Source of the DNA: Bemisia tabaci
Lineage: Eukaryota; Arthropoda; Insecta; Hemiptera; Aleyrodidae
Assembly (NCBI RefSeq): GCF_918797505.1
Contig: NC_092801.1
Location: 31,386,487 to 31,450,486 of the forward strand
DNA: 64,000 bases
Reading direction: 5' to 3'
The notes under the pieces are model-generated. The model did not search any database. It was not told the DNA's origin and worked only from the letters and a program-made list of their open reading frames with translations. Position 1 is the first letter of the stretch; every line of letters begins with the position of its first letter. Position numbers and translations under genes: made by a program. This document shows positions 29,694 to 41,718 of the stretch, in pieces.

Positions 29694-31662
29694 ATTCATA
29701 TAGGCGAAAAATGTACCCAGCCCGGAATGTACGAAACTTTGTGAGCTGATAGTACTAGTTGAGAGAGGCTTATCCCTAGCTCCGTTTTTGCAGGAACCCC
29801 AGGGAAACAGCGTTGCCATTTTTTAAAGTCGTAACCTTCAAACACCCATAACTTTCGCAGAAATGCAGTTACAGAGCTCGTATTTATACCAAAAGATGCA
29901 AAAAATTACGTTCTATCGACCAATGCCAAAGAAATTTTAATTTGACTCCATTGTTGCCACGTTTTGGCCATTTTTTTAATTTTCGTAATTATTTAAAATC
30001 ACGTTACCGCCTAAAAAAGTGTTTGCGGTTGGTGGGGATTGAATAAAAACCTGTCGGAATTATTGTTCGTTCGATTCCGCATCCATCGATATATTATACT
30101 TTTCTGAGAGACTTAGGGAACACGAGTTATAGCGATTTGAAAATTCGGCAACACGCCCTATACCCCGATATTGACGCTCGTTTAGGTACGTTTCGCAACT
30201 CCGTGTTAAAGCAAAACGCCTAGAACAAACAAAATTCGAAAAGTCAGTTCATGTTTTGCGCTTTTTTGAAACTTTCACATGATTTTTAGGAATTCAAGGA
30301 GCGGCGGTGTTGCCGGTTTTCAATGAAAACCACCGCTGCCATCACAATTTAAAGTAGTACTCATTTAATCTTATCCAGCTACATTTGCTAACCTAAACTG
30401 ACCATTTGCGACATGGTGTTGACAACATTGCCTAATTTCCGTCGGAATTCGCGTAGAGGCGGGGTTGCCAGTTTTCATGGAAACCGCCACCGCAATCACA
30501 AAAAAAAATGTATTACTTATTTAATCACGTTCAGCCTTATTCTGTAGTTGGAATTGTTTATTTATCGGATCGATGGTTTCTTCTATCCCTCTGCAACGGC
30601 AGTGGTGACCGACAGTAACGAGATATCGAAATTTAAAGCTACCGAATCACTCAAGCGGTCCGATGAGTAGTTTTGGCGAGGGGCCTAGATCCATTGCTCT
30701 TGATCTCTATACAATATCGATATCTCGGTACTGTCAGGCACCACTGCCGTTGCAGAGAGATAGATGAAACCATCGATTCGATAAATAAACAATTCCAACT
30801 ACAGAATAAGGCTGAACGTGATTAAATAAGTAATACATTTTTTTTTGTGATTGCGGTGGCGGTTTCCATGAAAACTGGCAACCCCGCCTCTACGCGAATT
30901 CCGACGGAAATTAGGCAATGTTGTCAACACCATGTCGCAAATGGTCAGTTTAGGTTAGCAAATGTAGCTGGATAAGATTAAATGAGTACTACTTTAAATT
31001 GTGATGGCAGCGGTGGTTTTCATTGAAAACCGGCAACACCGCCGCTCCTTGAATTCCTAAAAATCATGTGAAAGTTTCAAAAAAGCGCAAAACATGAACT
31101 GACTTTTCGAATTTTGTTTGTTCTAGGCGTTTTGCTTTAACACGGAGTTGCGAAACGTACCTAAACGAGCGTCAATATCGGGGTATAGGGCGTGTTGCCG
31201 AATTTTCAAATCGCTATAACTCGTGTTCCCTAAGTCTCTCAGAAAAGTATAATATATCGATGGATGCGGAATCGAACGAACAATAATTCCGACAGGTTTT
31301 TATTCAATCCCCACCAACCGCAAACACTTTTTTAGGCGGTAACGTGATTTTAAATAATTACGAAAATTAAAAAAATGGCCAAAACGTGGCAACAATGGAG
31401 TCAAATTAAAATTTCTTTGGCATTGGTCGATAGAACGTAATTTTTTGCATCTTTTGGTATAAATACGAGCTCTGTAACTGCATTTCTGCGAAAGTTATGG
31501 GTGTTTGAAGGTTACGACTTTAAAAAATGGCAACGCTGTTTCCCTGGGGTTCCTGCAAAAACGGAGCTAGGGATAAGCCTCTCTCAACTAGTACTATCAG
31601 CTCACAAAGTTTCGTACATTCCGGGCTGGGTACATTTTTCGCCTATATGAATAACCCTCTTT
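29694..31662. repeat. Long inverted repeat (fold-back), arms about 0.93-0.95 kb
   Basis: It begins AAAGAGGGTTATTCATATAG and ends with the reverse complement at 31,662; the arms match base for base over the stretches compared. Only near the centre do mismatches appear (around 30,555-30,640 and 30,715-30,800), leaving a loop of about 85 bases. Each arm holds an internal diverged direct repeat of about 90 bp (30,289-30,377 and 30,443-30,535) with GGCGGNGTTGCC and a TATTTAATC-like end. No coding frame and no target duplication were found. It would transcribe into a long hairpin RNA. Class (fold-back transposon or other) is unresolved. Confidence 0.93.
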
Positions 31663-31671
31663 CAAGCTAAC

Positions 31672-31884
31672 CCTGGAAAAAAAAGAATCTTAAATTTTGC
31701 CGTCAAGAAGTATTTCTTCTTAAATCAAGAATTTTGCTGGTTAATATAAGCTACTTTTTTGCCTAACCCAAGCATTAATTTTCTTGAATCAAGAAAAAGT
31801 CAACTTAAAGCAAGATTAAGAAAATTCCTGTCGGCAAATTCAAGAATTATCCTGCTTGATTCAAGGTACTTTTTTTTCGGTGTA
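31672..31884. mobile_element. CACTGGAAAA-like fold-back, diverged
   Basis: CCCTGGAAAAAAAAGAATCT at the left and AAGGTACTTTTTTTTCGG at the right, with several CTTGATTC / GAATCAAG words, resemble the elements at 8,447 and 58,105. Confidence 0.55.
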
Positions 31885-31948
31885 AATATCTGAGAAATCG
31901 GAAGAAAAATATTCACAAATTTTCTTGAAAATTAGCGATCCGTCAAAT

Positions 31949-33770
31949 GGACGTATTTCTACCAAACAGACCTATGCACAGTGTGTCAAAACCCCAATCT
32001 AGCTGCTCAAAACCCCCCTTATATCAAGTCAACAAATGGTGTTATTTATGGTCAGAGTGGGTCCACAGGCACCCACTGGTTACGTATCTATCATGGTTAT
32101 CACAAAAATAAATTTTTTGGTCGCTAAAATGATAGGGATTGCAGCCGGTAAACGTCCAGCCTCAATCTCGCCATCAGGAGTGGTGCCACTGTATTGCTTT
32201 TTTTTAGAGTACTTCGTGGCGAAAAAGGGTCATTTCTGGATGAAACGAGATGCCAAAGGCCAGAGAAAGGAAATATGACCGTTGATTTCTCCAAAATCAT
32301 TATTTAAGTATTATAATTGCTCATTGAAAACAGTGCCCAAGACCGTTTACTTTTCCTGGCTTTAATAGAGCCGCAAAAGCGCGGAACTACACGGAACACC
32401 ATGAAACTTATATGAGAGTGTTCAGAAAACTATCTAGATTTGAAATATCTTTAGTTTTACTGCGACCTTCCGCGACCTTGAGAGTGAGAGCACATTTTCT
32501 TCGGCGATTCCTAGTGTAAAAGCGTGCATGTGGCGTTATGCAATCTCCCCTTACATTCTGTCACAGGTGAATTGAGACGGAGGCAGCATCTCACCACGCG
32601 CGCTCGGTCCCCTGATTTGAGTGAGCCTTATCATGAGGCTTTTCACCGGGACAGATAAGATCGTATGGTGGCTCAGTTGACTGCATCTTTCGTATTACCT
32701 GCATGATCGGGGTTCAAATCCCGAGCAGACTAATTTTTTAAAATTTTATTTTCTTTCATTACGATTTTCCCATTGTCTATACTGTCATGGAGGGGGAGGG
32801 GGGTCCTCATAAATACAAAGTTGCATCGTATTTTTAACAAGTTTCTTGTATGATTTGAAACAGACTTTCTTATTTATTTCTAATGAGGGAAGGTTTCGGA
32901 CATGGTTTATGAAACGTAGGAAAATGAAAAGGAGGGGGGGGGGGGGGGGCTCGCCGAAATTTTCCTTTACAGGCAAACATTTTGAAAATATTATCTTTGA
33001 CTTGTCACTTAGAGTTGCCGAAACGTATCATTTTAATAATATGGAATTCATATTTCTTTGGATGGCCAAATGAGAAATTCGCCATTTTGAAGTGGAATGC
33101 ATAAGCCCAAGACATCCTCCAGGACTTATTTTGGATCGGAAAACACAATTTGACTAATTTTTGGGGTTCATCAGGTCACATAAGGCGCCTAAAATTTAGT
33201 TGAAATTTTACGATTTTTACATGAGTTGAACAGGATTTTTAGATGGCCGCCATTTTGAAAATTTTGATGACTAAGTTTTGAAATTTTAGGTGAACCTTCT
33301 TCAAGCTTACACTAATGCCTGTGCGAAATTTGGTGGTTATCCGACCAAATTTAGAGACGTGAAGAGGTTTTGAGCAGCTAGATTGGAGTTTTGACACACT
33401 GTGCTATGTGGCGATGAGAAATGTGGGGTGTGCTCTAGAAATCTGCATAAGAAGCAATGTAAAAGTGGGCGTGGTTCCTTTTGAAGAATTGGAAAAGCGG
33501 GATATTGCATTCTATCAAACAGACCTATGTGCAGCTGAGTGCGGAACTCATGAGCCGCGGGCATGGCAAGAGAGCGTTGTGGACAGGGCTCATGAGTTAA
33601 AGCGCCCCGACGACGATGTCCGCGCTGCCGCGCCCTCGAGCTTACCCTCGTTCGTTGCCACTGACGTCACTGGCGCTTTATTATTCTCATTCACTCTTAC
33701 GGCCAGAGACTAACGAGCACGACCCATATTTCTCACTTCCACATAGGTCTGTTTCGTAGAACTACGTCCA
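31949..33770. mobile_element. TTGGACGTATTTCT-family long element with nested insertions
   Basis: Outer ends AATGGACGTATTTCTACCAA and CGTAGAACTACGTCCA are inverted (CAGACCTATG / CATAGGTCTG inside). A second inverted pair, GTGTCAAAACCCCAATCTAG (about 31,983) and CTAGATTGGAGTTTTGACAC (about 33,379), delimits an inner element of about 1.4 kb which contains the SINE head at 32,650. The rest of the interior has a G tract near 32,934-32,949 and no convincing coding frame. Confidence 0.75.
32650..32740 (+). mobile_element. tRNA-derived SINE head
   Basis: The A box TGGCTCAGTTGA (32,669-32,680) and the B box GGTTCAAATCC (32,711-32,721) are spaced 30 bp apart, as in tRNA genes. The T arm (CGGGGTTCAAATCCCG) folds. 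The acceptor ends pair only at about five of seven positions and the anticodon arm is poor. I read it as a SINE head or tRNA pseudogene, not a working tRNA. Confidence 0.65.
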
Positions 33771-35039
33771 AATTGGCAACGCCTGAAGGTTCATACGGCG
33801 TTTTTCCTTAGCACGGCAATGTAGGAGACGGCAATCATCTCTGATAATATTCGATTCAGGAACATCTGCCAAAAAAGGCCCTTCCTTGAAATCCGAGAAA
33901 TCCGATCCGAAATCATCGTTCTTTAGACCAACGGATATTTACAGAAACTTTCCCGGTGATACCCGGGAACTTTCTATTCCTGGCACTTGACTTTCTCAGA
34001 ATATTTTCATCCAAATCCTTCGGCTCTCAGCATCCAAAAGGTCCCGGGTTTCTTAAAAAAAAAAAAAATTTATATTTAAAAGCAGTGATTTACTACTAAA
34101 AAGTGACATAAATATACCTTACGGGTTTTCGATAATTTTCCATTGACATCAGAGCTGATATGTACTGATATTCTGAAAAGTTCAAAGAAGAAAGTGCATA
34201 AGTCTCACAAAGATCCGTGTTTTATCGGAAGAAGTGTGGCAATATCCAAATGTCCGTATGGCGTTTTTCCTTTTTCACAGATCACTTGTCATGTTTTGAC
34301 GTAAGTCGAAATAGTAAAAAAGCGATTTATATGTGCGACGCGCGATGCTATGGGTTTCCATTGAAATCACTTAGGGCCGTATTCTATTCATGTTCATTTT
34401 TTATTCAACTTCTATTCCTAGGGAGTCACCATATTGATGAGTGAAGTCGCAAAATGCGCATACCCGATTGCAACGTTATGAATCTATGATCATTTTCTTG
34501 CTACAAGTTTGAAAGTTTTTAAAGTAACCCTTGTTAATATTTAAATATTTTATTCTATGTGTTTAACTTCAATTCTAATATTCAAATTGAAACTGGTTTT
34601 GTGCAAGCCTCGAATTTTAGGGATTTTATAAAAAAGGAGCTTTGTGTAAAAATTTTTATAAGAACTAGTTTCATCTTTTTAAACAAAATTATTCTAAGTT
34701 TTAAAACGTCGAGAAAATCGAATTTACCTATAATTGAATTTTATGTACAATAGGTGGATGTTCGAAAAATATAATCTCAGCTCAATTTTTGTTTTTTGCC
34801 GATGAAGCTTTTCAGCTACTGTTTCCGACAAATTCTGCTGTGCAATAATATCAGAACAAACCTTGCAACGTTGTCCGGTCCTCTTACGACTCTAGGCGTC
34901 ATCACAGCTTTGATTAAAAAATCTTTAAATGATTTAATCACCCGAGCACTATTAACGAACCTCCTATCGTGCGTGTATTAATCAGTTTTTCATTTTTTCC
35001 ATGCCTTTTTTTTAAATACGTATACAATCAAGTTTTAAT
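33771..35039. other. Fragment of CTGCCGTGC MITE, then nothing recognised
   Basis: 33,771-33,822 is the right end of a CTGCCGTGC-family element (ATACGGCGTTTTTCCTTAGC, ACGGCA). The rest is AT-rich with short frames and an A tract near 34,055-34,067. Confidence 0.5.
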
Positions 35040-35041
35040 AC

Positions 35042-35302
35042 CGTTCTGCCTTGCTTAGGAAGAATGTCGTATGAGCATTTGATGGTTGCCAGATTTACCT
35101 TGATCAAACATGTATTTTTGACGACATTGATGCACATTTTTTTTTTAAATCGTCAGATTTTCCAGATTAAAGTGCGTACGAAATTGTCTGAAAATGTTGG
35201 AAGAAAATATTCACAGTTTTCCATATAAATTTGGTTTTTATTGAAGGAAATTTGGCAACGTTTGAAGGTTCATAAGACGTTTTTCCTTAGCAAGGCAGCG
35301 TA
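35042..35302. mobile_element. CTGCCGTGC-family MITE, diverged
   Basis: The ends are TTCTGCCTTGCTTAGGAAGA and TTTTTCCTTAGCAAGGCAG. Confidence 0.82.
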
Positions 35303-35588
35303 GCATATTGATTAAAGAAAAAAAAATTGAAAGAAAGTTTCAATTAATCTGCTGAGAATCTTTTTAAAAAAAGATTGTGAAAGTTGATGATAATTTCCTC
35401 TGTTCGGTGATGCGCAGTATACCAATGAATAATAATAACGATAGAAAGCTGCACAAAATACGCATGCGTAAAAAAAACAACATGCACGACAGAAACTTGG
35501 TCAAGCATTTTTGCGTAAACGAAAGAGCTCTTAAGCCCCAGAACTAATACGCCCAAAGGGAATGTTCATTCTGCTGAGGGTAATCCTG

Positions 35589-35847
35589 CAGTGCTAAGGA
35601 AAAACACCGTATGACCAAGACCATTCGAGATTCGTCAAATTTTTCTCCGGTAGAAGGACTATTCTTGAGGAATGTCATGAATATATTTTCTTGAAGTTTT
35701 CAGGAAATTTAGGTAAAAAGGCGAAAAAAAATATCCGAAAACTTGGAAGAGAAACCTGCATAAGTTCACCAGGATATTGGAGTTTTATAAAAGGAAATTT
35801 GGCAACTCCTGAACGTTCATACGGTGTTCTTCCTTAGCACGGCAGAG
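35589..35847. mobile_element. CTGCCGTGC-family MITE
   Basis: The left end is CTGCAGTGCTAAGGAAAAAC and the right end GTTCTTCCTTAGCACGGCAG. The inner TTCATACGGTG mirrors CACCGTATGA. Confidence 0.85.
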
Positions 35848-36108
35848 TTCTCGTCAGCTTTGCCTCTGACGCAACCAGCTTCCTTCTGAAGCAAGTTTAG
35901 TTGCCCCAGTCGCTGATATGAAGATTCATTGTTGGATTCGACCCCTAAAAGAAGTAGAGCTTGGAATGCCACCGGGCTTTGTGATGGAAGCTTTTTTCTT
36001 GGGCTTCGCGAGAAACACGATGGGGCCTCTATTTTCCTCCGAAACAAGCTTTCAGGTTCAAAAATGGCTGTCAAAGTTGAGGCCGTATTAAAGGGAATCG
36101 CCAACGTT

Positions 36109-36350
36109 GTACTGCCGTGCAAAGGGAAAACGCCGTATGGACATCCGAGAGCTGCCAAATTCCTTCGGAAGAATGTTTATTTTTGAGGAAAGTTCCGAGA
36201 AATGTTCAAGAACTTTAGGTAAAATTGCGAACAAAATTTTCTGAAAAATTGGAAGCAAAATGTTTACAAATTTCCCTAAAAATTCGTAATTTACCAAGGG
36301 ATATTTGGCAAAGCCTAAGGGTTCATACGGCCTTCTTCCTTACAGTATTG
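36109..36350. mobile_element. CTGCCGTGC-family MITE, right end decayed
   Basis: It begins ACTGCCGTGCAAAGGGAAAA. The right arm TTCATACGGCCTTCTTCCTT stops at TACAGT instead of the full terminus. Confidence 0.78.
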
Positions 36351-36429
36351 AAGATTCGTCCCCTATGTCCAGTCGAACGTTCCACGCACAGATAGGGAGC
36401 AAATACATTTGGAGGGTAGACGTAGTTGC

Positions 36430-36988
36430 AATGGACCACTAGACAATGTACGAATTCAAGTTATTTGATACATGTTTCTTCACCAGAATTTCGCGTAGAA
36501 CACGATTCGCGCAACGAATATTACTGAAACTAACTCCTAACGAAGATATCAAAGTTTTTATTTTACATTGCATTGGTTACGAGGAATTTGAACTGCCCGC
36601 TCACAAGAAACTCAAAGCTCTACGAGAGTCAAATCGCGCACTACAACGGTTTCAGCAAGCTTCTCAATCGAGCAATGTTCATTTCCCACCATATGTTGTT
36701 CAAACTATTAGAAATTTGCTATAGCTGAGCCAAAGCGTCAAGATTGAGGTTGCCAGATTTTTAAATCGCAGATACTGTCATGATACCGTTTAGCGCCCGA
36801 TGTGAATCACGTAGAGTATTGAGTTTTCATGAGCAGGTGGTTTAAATTTACGCATCAAGAATCATTAAGTATCTCCGTAAGGAGTCCATTTCGTTAATTT
36901 TCGTTGTGCGCATCGTGTTTTACGTGAAATTTTAGTTAAGAAACATGTATCAGAGTGCTGAAATTCGTACCTTGTCTAGTGGTCCATT
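36430..36988. mobile_element. AATGGACC-family MITE, copy D
   Basis: The ends are AATGGACCACTAGACAATG and CTTGTCTAGTGGTCCATT. Interior AACTGCCCGCTCACAAGAA is mirrored by the CATGAGCAGGTGG side. Confidence 0.9.
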
Positions 36989-38523
36989 AGAGAGTTCTCA
37001 TGCAAAATGGCAACCCTGCTAATATTTATGTGCTCCCCGGGCCTGTAAGTGGAATCGTGGATAGATTGGCTGGATATAGAAATTGACTCTGTTATCATTC
37101 TAATGCCATTTTTTCAGAGTTTCGTCAGAGCACTTGGATTGATGTAGACTGCTTCATGGAACAAGGACGGCAATGTTAGTCTGACGTCAAACTGACTCAT
37201 TTCCCTGAGAGGGGCAATGAATGAAAATCTGTACAGTCGTAGTTATTGTCGTAAAATCTGAAAAATCTGAAAATGGGCTAACCCCATAAACTGCCGTGCT
37301 TAAGGTTTATCTACAGCTGCGTGAAGTAAGAAATTTCTCCGCGCAGGGGGCGCCACCGCTGTGTTTTAGAGTCCGTACAGCTCCACGTGAGTCCTTGAGC
37401 TTTTATAAAAGTTGAAGGAATTTCTGTTTAAATCGAAGAGTTATAAGTTCTAGCCATAACATTCTTCTTCCTATTGACCCTAAAAACAACGTGAAAAGTC
37501 ATTTCTGAAGCTCTGCAATTTGATCCCAGAAAAAAGTAGGGTTAAGCATGATGACCTTGATGCAACCAATCGCGCTTGATCGCTCTCAGCAGTTGGCAGA
37601 TATCTCTCTCCCACCGTGAGCTGTCTCTCTCGCACTTACAGATATCCCGTAAGAGAAACTGGGATCAATTTACAGCTTTTATTATTAGACTTTCAAAGCT
37701 CGCGTTTGTTTCTAAGGATTCCAGACGTATGCTGCTAGAACTTATGAGTCTTAGAATTTAAGATACCTATTGTGATATTTAAATAATCACTGATTTCGGA
37801 GTCGGATTTTAGCAGCGCGACGTGGTGGATTTTTTCGGAACTACAGCTGAAGATTAACCTTAAGAAGAACGCCGTAAGGAGAGTTACCGAATTTCCTTCG
37901 ATAAAATGTTTATTTTTTATTAGAGTTGTGTTGATTGTACGATTTTCGCCTGAAATGTTCAAATGCTTTGGATTAAAATAATTGTGGACAAAATTGCCCG
38001 AAAAATTGGTGGAAAAGTATCCAGAATTTTTCCAGTAAATTTGTTTGGTATTGAATGAAATATGGCACCGTCTGAAGGCTGATACGGCAGTTTACGTCAG
38101 ACCCCACGCTGAGCTTTGAGCTTGCCAATTGGCGGAGTTCTGCTGGAAAATATGAAAACGCAAACGGCGGCCCTTAGAGTTTTGTAGGAGAATATGGTGC
38201 CTCAAAGCAAGAAGACTCAAAAACCGCTATCTGAACCAAGCGTTTCGGCCCTCTTTTTTGAAGTAAGACTCACAGGCGTGAAAATTATTTTCCTAGAATA
38301 TAAAATAATGTTCTTCATGCATTTTTCAAAATTATGGCCCAATTGAAGACTCCAAAATTGAGAATTTTCGGTTAACATCACTATACAAGGCCTTTAAGAT
38401 AGGATACAGAGGTGCGCCTTCAACAATCCGTGTAATGTCAATGGGAAATTCTGATACCCCTATTCGTGCGTCACGACAGTCATAATGCATACCCGCCTAA
38501 TTGAAGGTGAATATCCGGTTTTC
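36989..38523. other. Intergenic; decayed CTGCCGTGC element near 37,865-38,100
   Basis: 37,865-38,100 shows AAGAACGCCGTAAGGAGAGT and CGTCTGAAGGCTGATACGGC remnants. Other parts are unassigned. No gene. Confidence 0.5.
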
Positions 38524-39022
38524 AATGGACCAGAAGACAAGTCACAAATTTGAGCTACCGATTTCAGCCATGATTCTAAACCTAAATTTCACATAAAATA
38601 CGATTTCCGCGACGAAAATTGCTGAAAATAATTTCCTGAGGATATTTAAGTTTCTTTTAATCCGTCAATTCAAAGTCATGGAAAAACAAAATTTTACGTG
38701 AGTCAAATCGTGGAGGTTTTGGCAGGTTGTTGGATTGAGCAATGTCCCTTCCGCGTTTTGTGTTGTTCACAGTGTTAACGACGACGTACAACAGTGGAAC
38801 TAAAGCACCGAAATTTAGGTTGCCATATGTTCACACCGCAGATACTGCTTCGGTGCACGCTTTAACTCGGTAGACTTTTTTCTCCATGAGTGGGAGGTCT
38901 AGATTTACGGGTCAAAACATTCAATATCTTATTTAGAAGTTAGTTTCGGTTAACAGCACTAATCAGGGCATTAAGATAGGATACAAAAGTGCGCCTTCAA
39001 CAAATTGTATAATCTCAATGCT
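38371..39022. repeat. Direct repeats flanking a damaged AATGGACC MITE (copy E)
   Basis: About 75 bp with TTAAGATAGGATACA and GTGCGCCTTCAACAA occurs at 38,375-38,450 and again at 38,948-39,020. Between them AATGGACCAGAAGACAAG (38,524) starts copy E, whose right terminus is missing. Confidence 0.75.
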
Positions 39023-39023
39023 A

Positions 39024-39577
39024 AATGGACCACTAGACAAGGTACGAATTAAAGGATTCTGATACATGTTTCTTAACCAAAATTTCACGCAGAACTCAAT
39101 TCGCCAACGAAAATGACTGAAACTAACTCCTTACGAAGATATTAAAGTTTTTATTTCACATTGGTTACAAGGAATTTGAACTGCCCGCTCACAAGAAACT
39201 CAAAGCTCTACGTGAGTCAAATCGCGCACAACAACGGTTTCAGCAATCTTCTCAATCGAGCAATGTTCATTTCCCACCATGTGTTGTTGAAACTATAAGC
39301 AATTTGCAACAGCTCAGCCAAAGCGTCAAGATTGAGGTTGCCAAATTTTTATATTGCAGAGACTGTTATGATAAACGTTTAGCGCGTCATGTGAATCACG
39401 TAGAGCATTGAGTTTTCATGAGCGGGTGGTTTGAATTCACGCACCAAGAATCATAAAATATCTTCGTAAGGGGTTGATTTCGGTAATTTTCGTAGTGCGC
39501 ATCGTATTCTCCGTGAAATTTTGACTCAGAAGCATGTATCAGAATGCTGGAATTCGTACCTTGTCTAGTGGTCCATT
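39024..39577. mobile_element. AATGGACC-family MITE, copy F
   Basis: The ends AATGGACCACTAGACAAGG and CCTTGTCTAGTGGTCCATT are a perfect inverted pair. It is full length. Confidence 0.92.
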
Positions 39578-40007
39578 GTGATAAAACATAAAAATTGAAG
39601 GCGAATCTTTGGTTACGGATGGAAGAAAACAAGTTACGGAACGGAGCAATCTGATACATGTTTTGAGCCAAAATTTCACGTTTATTGCGGACACGATCAT
39701 TGCGATTGCATACGCTTTTAGCGCCCGAGCATAAAATGTTATTGATTTAGTATTTTATAATATCATTAAATGTCAACCATAGGACTCATGAAAGCACTGT
39801 GCTATAGAAATACGTCCTAAAAAGTCTACGACTTTAACCATCTACTCTCTAAAAAAGGCTTTTTCATTTCAGTGTTATAGGTGAGATAGCCGTCAGTGTT
39901 ACCCTCCGCGTCCTCTCGTGGTTGAGTTTTGAATACACAACAAAGAAATTCTAAGGTCACACCTCTTACATTGGCGGAGGAGGGCTCCATTTAACTTAGA
40001 AGTACAG

Positions 40008-40249
40008 TTGGACCGAGTTTAACAGACAGGAACCAAGCCACATCAGCTATTGCCAAATTTAACTGGGCAATACAATTTTTTACGAGAGAACGTTTGTGCG
40101 GATTCCTTTGACATTTTTTAGGAATTTGTTTCAAATTATGGAACATATTCACTGCAATTTGCACGAAAATACGCACAACCGTTTTCATGTAAAAAATTAA
40201 ATTGGCAATAGCTGATGTGGCTTGGTTCCTTTCTGTTTAACGCGGTCCA
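40008..40249. mobile_element. GGACCGCG-family MITE, intact
   Basis: TTGGACCGAGTTTAACAGAC at the left and CTGTTTAACGCGGTCCA at the right are mirrored. AACCAAGCCACATCAGC and GCTGATGTGGCTTGGTT lie inside. AGTT flanks each end, a possible 4-bp duplication. Confidence 0.9.
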
Positions 40250-40916
40250 GTTCTCATTCGCTCTCTAGCGGGATAATACCCATTGCACCTACGGCTGTTT
40301 TCTTTAAAACAACGTCAAGGATTGCGCACTCACGACTTTTTAATAGGTCTCCTTCTTATATAAATATGAAGAAGGCGAATTTTGCTGTGTCAGCTGTTTC
40401 AGTGATTTCATTTAAATAGATCAGACTAATTTTGAAAGAAACAGGATTTCAAAATTTGGAGTGTTATGGCCCCATTGCTGTCAAAGCAGTGTAGTGAGGT
40501 TGTTCATGATCAATGTCTGACCAATGACCGATTAATAGGAATAATCAAGTAGAAAGGAGAAGAAGGAAATGAGGAATTAGGAAAAAAAACCACAATTTTA
40601 AATTTTTAATCGAGTTTATGTGACAGCTGTACTTACAGTTAGAATAGAGGAAACATATATGGTAAACTTTGGTTCCCTTCTATATTTCAGAAATAAATGC
40701 TGTTCTTGAGCACGAAAATCAACAATATCCATATAATCTTTTAGTCTCACCGTCTGAAATTATTAGATGAAATGGGAAGATAACAAATTTATTTTGTTCG
40801 GCATTTATTTTGAGAAGCGTATCGTCCAGTAATGGCGTATTCTTGCATTTTGCAACCGCACTCAAAAATATTTAGAAACTGGTTAACTTTTTACAGCTAC
40901 TAACAACTGGACTGTA
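40250..40916. other. Intergenic, nothing recognised
   Basis: Short frames only. Confidence 0.45.
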
Positions 40917-41044
40917 TTTTGGAACTACAAATTCTGGCTCACCTGAAAAAAAAAAACACTTGTGCGCATAGGGAAACTAATGGCATATACGTTGTTTTTA
41001 AACCGGGCCAGAATTTATAGCTCCAAATTGCAAAATGCAGTCCA
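40917..41044. mobile_element. TTGGACTGCATTTTGC palindromic MITE, second copy
   Basis: The left end is ACTGGACTGTATTTTGGAA (diverged) and the right end AATTGCAAAATGCAGTCCA. The interior GTTGTTTTTAAACCGGGCC matches 26,680-26,700. Confidence 0.85.
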
Positions 41045-41429
41045 ACTCGTCGTTTATTTTTAAGAGAGAACGCAACTACATTTAAATATTACCAAATTTT
41101 CCCTCGCAAATTTCATTTTCATCAGAATTATGTTGGTCATTCGTAACTAAAAATTGTATTGATTTTTTTCTCTGATCTCACGCATTTATCAGAAGAATTT
41201 TCGAAAAAAATTGCACTAGTACAACATTATTGTACAAATATTGAATTGTTTTAGTCACACTTTGAACCTTGGAATAGAAATACGTTCTTCCACCCGAGAG
41301 ACGACGGACTGATTTATTTGAATTCCCACGAGGATCGTTCCGGATTAAACTTTCCTTGTTTTCTCTGATGTAGTTTTCAAATTATGAAAATTTCGAATCC
41401 ACAATGTTATAAAACTCCTATAAAAAGTA

Positions 41430-41590
41430 TACTTCTTCTTCTTCGTCTCCCTCTTCTTTTAAGAACGACTAAGGCATAGCCCTATTTTTCAGGCCATCCA
41501 GCATTGAGCACAATAAAATGTATAAATATTAAACATCTAAAAATCAGTCTCTTCAAGTATACCGTGAATTAGTATGTACAATCTTAGTTG
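41430..41590 (-). mobile_element. LINE 3' UTR fragment
   Basis: Read on the minus strand, GGGCTATGCCTTAGTCGTTC followed by an AAGAAGAGGG/GAAGAAG-rich tail matches the 3' UTR of the LINE end at 24,180-24,230. No coding part remains. Confidence 0.6.
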
Positions 41591-41665
41591 CATTCCATAC
41601 ATTGGTATGTGCGTCATTATTCAGAATAGCTACTCGTTTTACTCTTAGCAGCTAGATTGCCAGTG

Positions 41666-41667
<2 letters not shown>

Positions 41668-41715
<48 letters not shown>
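41668..41715 (+). repeat. A tract, 48 bp
   Basis: An uninterrupted run of A. No flanking direct repeat or polyadenylation signal was seen, so retroposition is not claimed. Confidence 0.95.

Positions 41716-41718
<3 letters not shown>

Noticed and set aside
41668..41715. Retrocopy ending in the 48-bp A tract
   Set aside because: No flanking direct repeat, no AATAAA and no transcript-like body were seen.
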